9,430 nucleotides of DNA, from contig CAJUMT010000078.1 in NCBI GenBank assembly GCA_910587495.1, positions 1 through 9,430 on the forward strand, read 5' to 3'. The notes beneath the pieces are model-generated. The model had not been told where the DNA came from and made no database searches. It saw nothing but the letters and a program-made list of their open reading frames with translations. Positions 7,213 to 9,430 of this stretch are shown here, piece after piece; the first letter of the stretch is position 1, and each line of letters opens with the position of its first letter. A program made the translations under genes and the position numbers. Source of the DNA: an uncultured Lachnospiraceae bacterium. GTDB lineage: Bacteria; Bacillota_A; Clostridia; Lachnospirales; Lachnospiraceae.

Positions 7213-7627
7213 TGTTATAGTAAGCAAAGTAGATAGAGGAAGTTTCAAATTTCCTATTCAATTTGAATTGTTTGGTAATAGACAAAATATATCAAATGCA
7301 GTGTTTGATACAGGATGTTCTCACAGTTTAATTTCCGCAAATAGTTTGAATATAGGTAACAAAAGTTTAGAGGATTTGGAACACGAAGCTTTAATGGATA
7401 TAGATGTAGTTCTGGCTATTGGGGCAGGAGTAGAAAGCAATATTAAACAAATTAAGGAACTAAGAAAGTATGTAGAAAGCATTAACAGTCTCAAGGCGGA
7501 ATTAAGGAAAATCACACAGACAAAAGATTACATAAAATTTTCACTGGCAAACGCCATAAAAAATAACATAAATAAGATTGAGATATGCCGAAGAATCGCG
7601 TATAATAAAGACAGAGTATACTGTTAG
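7205..7627 (+). CDS. Retropepsin-like aspartic protease, probably truncated
   Basis: This 140-residue protein has an N-terminal beta-strand-like stretch followed by VFDTGCSHSLIS, with the Asp-Thr-Gly triad at 35-37. This is the active-site motif of retroviral-type aspartic proteases and their bacterial relatives. After it comes a helical, Lys/Ile-rich segment (about 75-130). The second half of the fold, with the hydrophobic-hydrophobic-Gly motif (such as LLG), is missing: the frame stops soon after RRIAYNKDRVYC. It may therefore be a fragment of a protein of about twice this length, from my recollection of the family. The start at 7205 has GAGGAAGGG about seven bases upstream; the in-frame ATG at 7172 has no such site. 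It is AT-rich relative to its neighbours. It is followed by a remnant of an unrelated gene on the other strand, which supports truncation by rearrangement. Confidence 0.6.
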   Translation: MNDVIVSKVDRGSFKFPIQFELFGNRQNISNAVFDTGCSHSLISANSLNIGNKSLEDLEHEALMDIDVVLAIGAGVESNIKQIKELRKYVESINSLKAELRKITQTKDYIKFSLANAIKNNINKIEICRRIAYNKDRVYC

Positions 7628-7638
7628 CTTTTATACAG

Positions 7639-7663
7639 GCAGGATTAAAGATATCTTTCCTGC
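7639..7663. repeat. Inverted repeat between gene remnants
   Basis: GCAGG and CCTGC flank AAAGATATCTTT, itself a perfect 12-base palindrome, with three unpaired bases (ATT) on one side. It lies between the protease stop and the convergent Uma2 stop, where a bidirectional terminator might be expected. It lacks a clear T run in either direction and would form a very tight hairpin, so its role is uncertain. Confidence 0.45.
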
Positions 7664-7673
7664 TCTGCATCGT

Positions 7674-7940
7674 TTATTCAGAAAATACTTTGCTTAACTC
7701 GATGAAGCATCCGACAAGCACATTGAACTTTGCCACATCCTCCTGTCCGTAGATCTTGTGCGTCTGGAAAGTACCGCCATCAGTTTGGAGCAGGACGCGG
7801 ACCGTTCGGTTTTCCGGGTTTACGATCCAATATTCCCGGACCCCGGCTCAACCACTGTGTCAACATCTTCCGGCCTGTCTCCGTCCTGCGCAAACAGCCG
7901 GACGCCAAAGGGTGCAGGATCGGGTGCAAATAATTCAGCT
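7674..7940 (-). pseudogene. Uma2-family (DUF820) endonuclease remnant with internal deletion
   Basis: Read on the minus strand, two pieces of an Uma2-type protein of the PD-(D/E)XK superfamily are visible. The upstream piece (about 7940 to 7847) encodes APFGVRLFAQDGD, then RPEDVDTVVEP. The downstream piece (7847 to 7674) encodes AGVREYWIVNPENRTVRVLL and runs to FIELSKVFSE and a TAA stop. In intact family members these blocks are separated by a catalytic segment of roughly 60 residues (typically with a PDLVIEVLSP-like motif). Here they are directly joined around GAGCCGGGG, in different frames. No start codon region is present; the N-terminus is lost where a nucleotidyltransferase fragment begins, within about 7920-7940. 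The enzyme would be non-functional: the catalytic strand is gone and the frame is broken. Family assignment comes from my recognition of the conserved blocks. Confidence 0.75.
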
Positions 7941-8132
7941 ACCGCAAATAGCGATATAGATGTAGTAATAGATGGTGATTCCATGAGAATGGATGTGGCG
8001 GAGTATATAAAAAACCTGTTTAATATTCCGGTGGATATTCTGTGGCTGGAACTTTTAAAAGAAGATGATGAAGAATTAGAGAGCTGTAAATATATAAAAT
8101 CGAAGATTGAAACGGAGGAGCAGACAGGATGA
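7938..8132 (+). pseudogene. C-terminal part of a minimal nucleotidyltransferase (MNT-like)
   Basis: The frame encodes ANSDIDVVIDG followed by about 50 residues (AEYIKNLFNIPVDILWL and an acidic tail), ending at TGA 8130-8132. NSDID is the DxD metal-binding part of the nucleotidyltransferase motif, and NIPVDIL fits the strand carrying the third acidic residue. The upstream Gly-Ser motif (GSxxRG-like) and first helix are missing. Upstream in frame, the open reading is only the antisense of the Uma2 remnant, so the 124-codon frame from GTG 7758 is a chimera and not a gene. The stop overlaps the next start as ATGA, so the intact ancestor was probably co-translated with the AlbA_2 protein. Relatives act as antitoxins paired with HEPN proteins, or modify RNA or protein; no such activity is expected without the Gly-Ser motif. 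Confidence 0.7.
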
Positions 8133-9430
8133 TTGATATTGCTTCTATCTTAAACGCAAAAGAACATATTAATATGGAAGTGAAAGCAGCGGGCAGAGGG
8201 ATTCCGAACAGCATCTGGGAAACCTATTCGTCCTTTGCCAATACATTTGGTGGCACAATCATACTTGGTATGGAAGAAGATAAAACAACAAAAGAATTTA
8301 TTCCCAAAGGCATTCAGGGTCCGCAGCAAATGCTCTCAGATATCTGGAACACACTGAATAATCGGCAGAAGATAAATGTAAACATTCTCCTTGCGCATCA
8401 TGTTTACCATGCTGACTATGACGGAATGGCTTTTATTGTAATGGAAGTGCCCCGTGCCGACCGCCGGGACAAGCCTGTTTATGTCGGACAGGATATGTTC
8501 AAAGGGACTTTCCGCAGGAATCATGAAGGGGACTACCGCTGCTCTGCTGAAGAAGTGAAAGCCATGCTTCGTGACCAGGCAGACACTACCCAGGATGCTC
8601 TTGTCCTTGAAAATCTGCTGATAGAAGATTTGAACCAGGAATCTATCCATCGCTACCGGATTCTCTTTAATAACCTGAAACCTGACCACATTTGGGCAAA
8701 GCTGGGTGATGAGGAATTCCTCTTGAAAATCGGTGCCGCAAGAAAAAGTCAGAATGACGGCATGATCCACCCCACCCTTGGCGGACTGATTTTTTTTGGT
8801 GATTTTATTACGATTACAGATGAACTGCCGAATTACTTTCTTGATTACAGGGAACGCCTTTCCGGCGATACCCGCTGGTCTGACCGTGTCAGTTCCGGCG
8901 ACGGCACCTGGAGCGGCAATATCTTCGACTTTTACTTTCAAGTCATCGACCGCCTGACAGCAGATGTGAAAAAACCATTTCAGCTGGACGCCAACTTACT
9001 GCGAATAGATGATACGCCTGTCCGCAGATCTCTGAGGGAATGTCTCGCGAACGCTCTGATCCATGCTGATTTTTACGGTCGCCGCGGCATAGTGATTGAC
9101 AAAGAATTCCGAAAAATCACGATTGCCAATCCCGGCACTTTCCGTATCGGCATTGACGAAGCGATTGCAGGCGGTATCAGCGACGCACGGAACGGGCGTA
9201 TTTTTAATATGTTTTCCCTTATTCATGTGGGCGAGCGTTCCGGGACAGGCATTTGCGATGTATACCATGTTTGGGATGAGAATGGGTTTAAGAAACCTTC
9301 TTTTGTTGAAACGGTAGATCCCGACCGTGTCACCCTCACTCTCCAGATAGAAACTGAGGGTAATCCTGATGGTAATGAGGGTAATCCTGATGGTAATGAG
9401 GGTAATCCTGATGGTAATGAGGGTAATCCT
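8129..9430 (+). CDS. Schlafen/AlbA_2-domain ATP-binding protein (3' end beyond window)
   Basis: The frame is open for 434 codons and runs off the window. The N-terminus carries an AlbA_2 (Schlafen AAA_4) domain: EVK at 17-19 and ETYSSFANTFGGTIILG at 31-47, ending in a segment FKGTFRRNHEGDYRC typical of this group. The C-terminal half resembles a GHKL-type ATP-binding domain: ECLANALIHADF (304-315, with N-box Asn 308), NPG (334-336) and GERSGTGI (368-375). Proteins of this architecture are annotated as ATP-binding proteins or putative transcriptional regulators and often end in a winged helix; some AlbA_2 proteins are linked to phage defence. From residue 410 the chain becomes EGNPDGN repeats, probably a linker before a C-terminal domain outside the window. 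GGAGGAG lies eight bases before the ATG, and the start overlaps the nucleotidyltransferase tail by ATGA. No dedicated promoter was seen. Confidence 0.88.
   Translation, partial: MIDIASILNAKEHINMEVKAAGRGIPNSIWETYSSFANTFGGTIILGMEEDKTTKEFIPKGIQGPQQMLSDIWNTLNNRQKINVNILLAHHVYHADYDGMAFIVMEVPRADRRDKPVYVGQDMFKGTFRRNHEGDYRCSAEEVKAMLRDQADTTQDALVLENLLIEDLNQESIHRYRILFNNLKPDHIWAKLGDEEFLLKIGAARKSQNDGMIHPTLGGLIFFGDFITITDELPNYFLDYRERLSGDTRWSDRVSSGDGTWSGNIFDFYFQVIDRLTADVKKPFQLDANLLRIDDTPVRRSLRECLANALIHADFYGRRGIVIDKEFRKITIANPGTFRIGIDEAIAGGISDARNGRIFNMFSLIHVGERSGTGICDVYHVWDENGFKKPSFVETVDPDRVTLTLQIETEGNPDGNEGNPDGNEGNPDGNEGNP
9356..9430 (+). repeat. In-frame 21-bp tandem repeat in the AlbA_2-type gene
   Basis: Three identical 21-bp units (9356-9376, 9377-9397, 9398-9418) and the first 12 bases of a fourth are visible; the array continues past the window. 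Each unit encodes EGNPDGN, with GGTAAT occurring twice within it. Units are identical at DNA level, which points to recent expansion by slippage or recombination. Because 21 is a multiple of three, copy-number change would lengthen or shorten the linker without breaking the frame. Confidence 0.95.

Noticed and set aside
7758..8132. A 124-codon plus-strand frame starting at GTG and ending with the nucleotidyltransferase tail
   Set aside because: Its first 60 codons are the antisense of the Uma2 remnant; only the last part, from about 7938, carries recognisable protein motifs.
8336..8941. A 201-codon minus-strand open frame
   Set aside because: It is fully antisense to the AlbA_2-domain coding sequence and shows no family motif or ribosome site.
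9356..9430. CRISPR-like array
   Set aside because: The units are contiguous without spacers, are 21 bp long, and are in frame with a coding sequence.

Overview
The window looks like a chromosomal segment of an anaerobic low-to-mid-GC Firmicute, most likely a gut Clostridia (Lachnospiraceae-like). This is inferred from strong AGGAGG-type ribosome sites, sigma-A promoter spacing, tightly overlapping genes and the style of the encoded proteins; no rRNA or other taxonomic marker is present.

Layout. (1) 1-2225: a short leader with two hairpins and a G8 ribosome site, one membrane chemoreceptor (methyl-accepting chemotaxis protein) and its intrinsic terminator. (2) 2250-7073: a four-gene operon with translationally coupled genes: a MarR-type repressor, two ABC exporter half-transporters forming a heterodimer, and a HAD phosphatase. 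It is driven by a near-consensus promoter whose -35/-10 spacer and start region each carry a 14-bp palindrome, the two being exact reverse complements. This is a clear case for an autoregulated drug or toxic-compound exporter operon. (3) 7040-8132: a scar of broken genes. It holds the tail of an unidentified gene, the first part of a retropepsin-like aspartic protease, an Uma2-family endonuclease remnant on the minus strand with an internal frame-shifting deletion, and the tail of a nucleotidyltransferase. The last residues of the HAD protein appear to be read out of this foreign DNA. (4) 8129-9430: a Schlafen/AlbA_2-type ATP-binding protein running off the window, entering an in-frame 21-bp tandem repeat in its last 75 bases.

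How the genes work together. The MarR protein probably represses its own operon until a ligand releases it. The two ABC proteins then form an asymmetric exporter: by motif reading one ATP site is degenerate (Asp for catalytic Glu, Gln for the H-loop His, LSQGE signature) and the other canonical. The HAD enzyme is co-translated, but its link to export is unclear. The accessory region from 7040 on looks like a turnover hotspot. No complete new system is visible; the most unusual items are the layered gene debris, the nucleotidyltransferase/AlbA_2 coupling and the repeat-bearing tail of the AlbA_2 protein.
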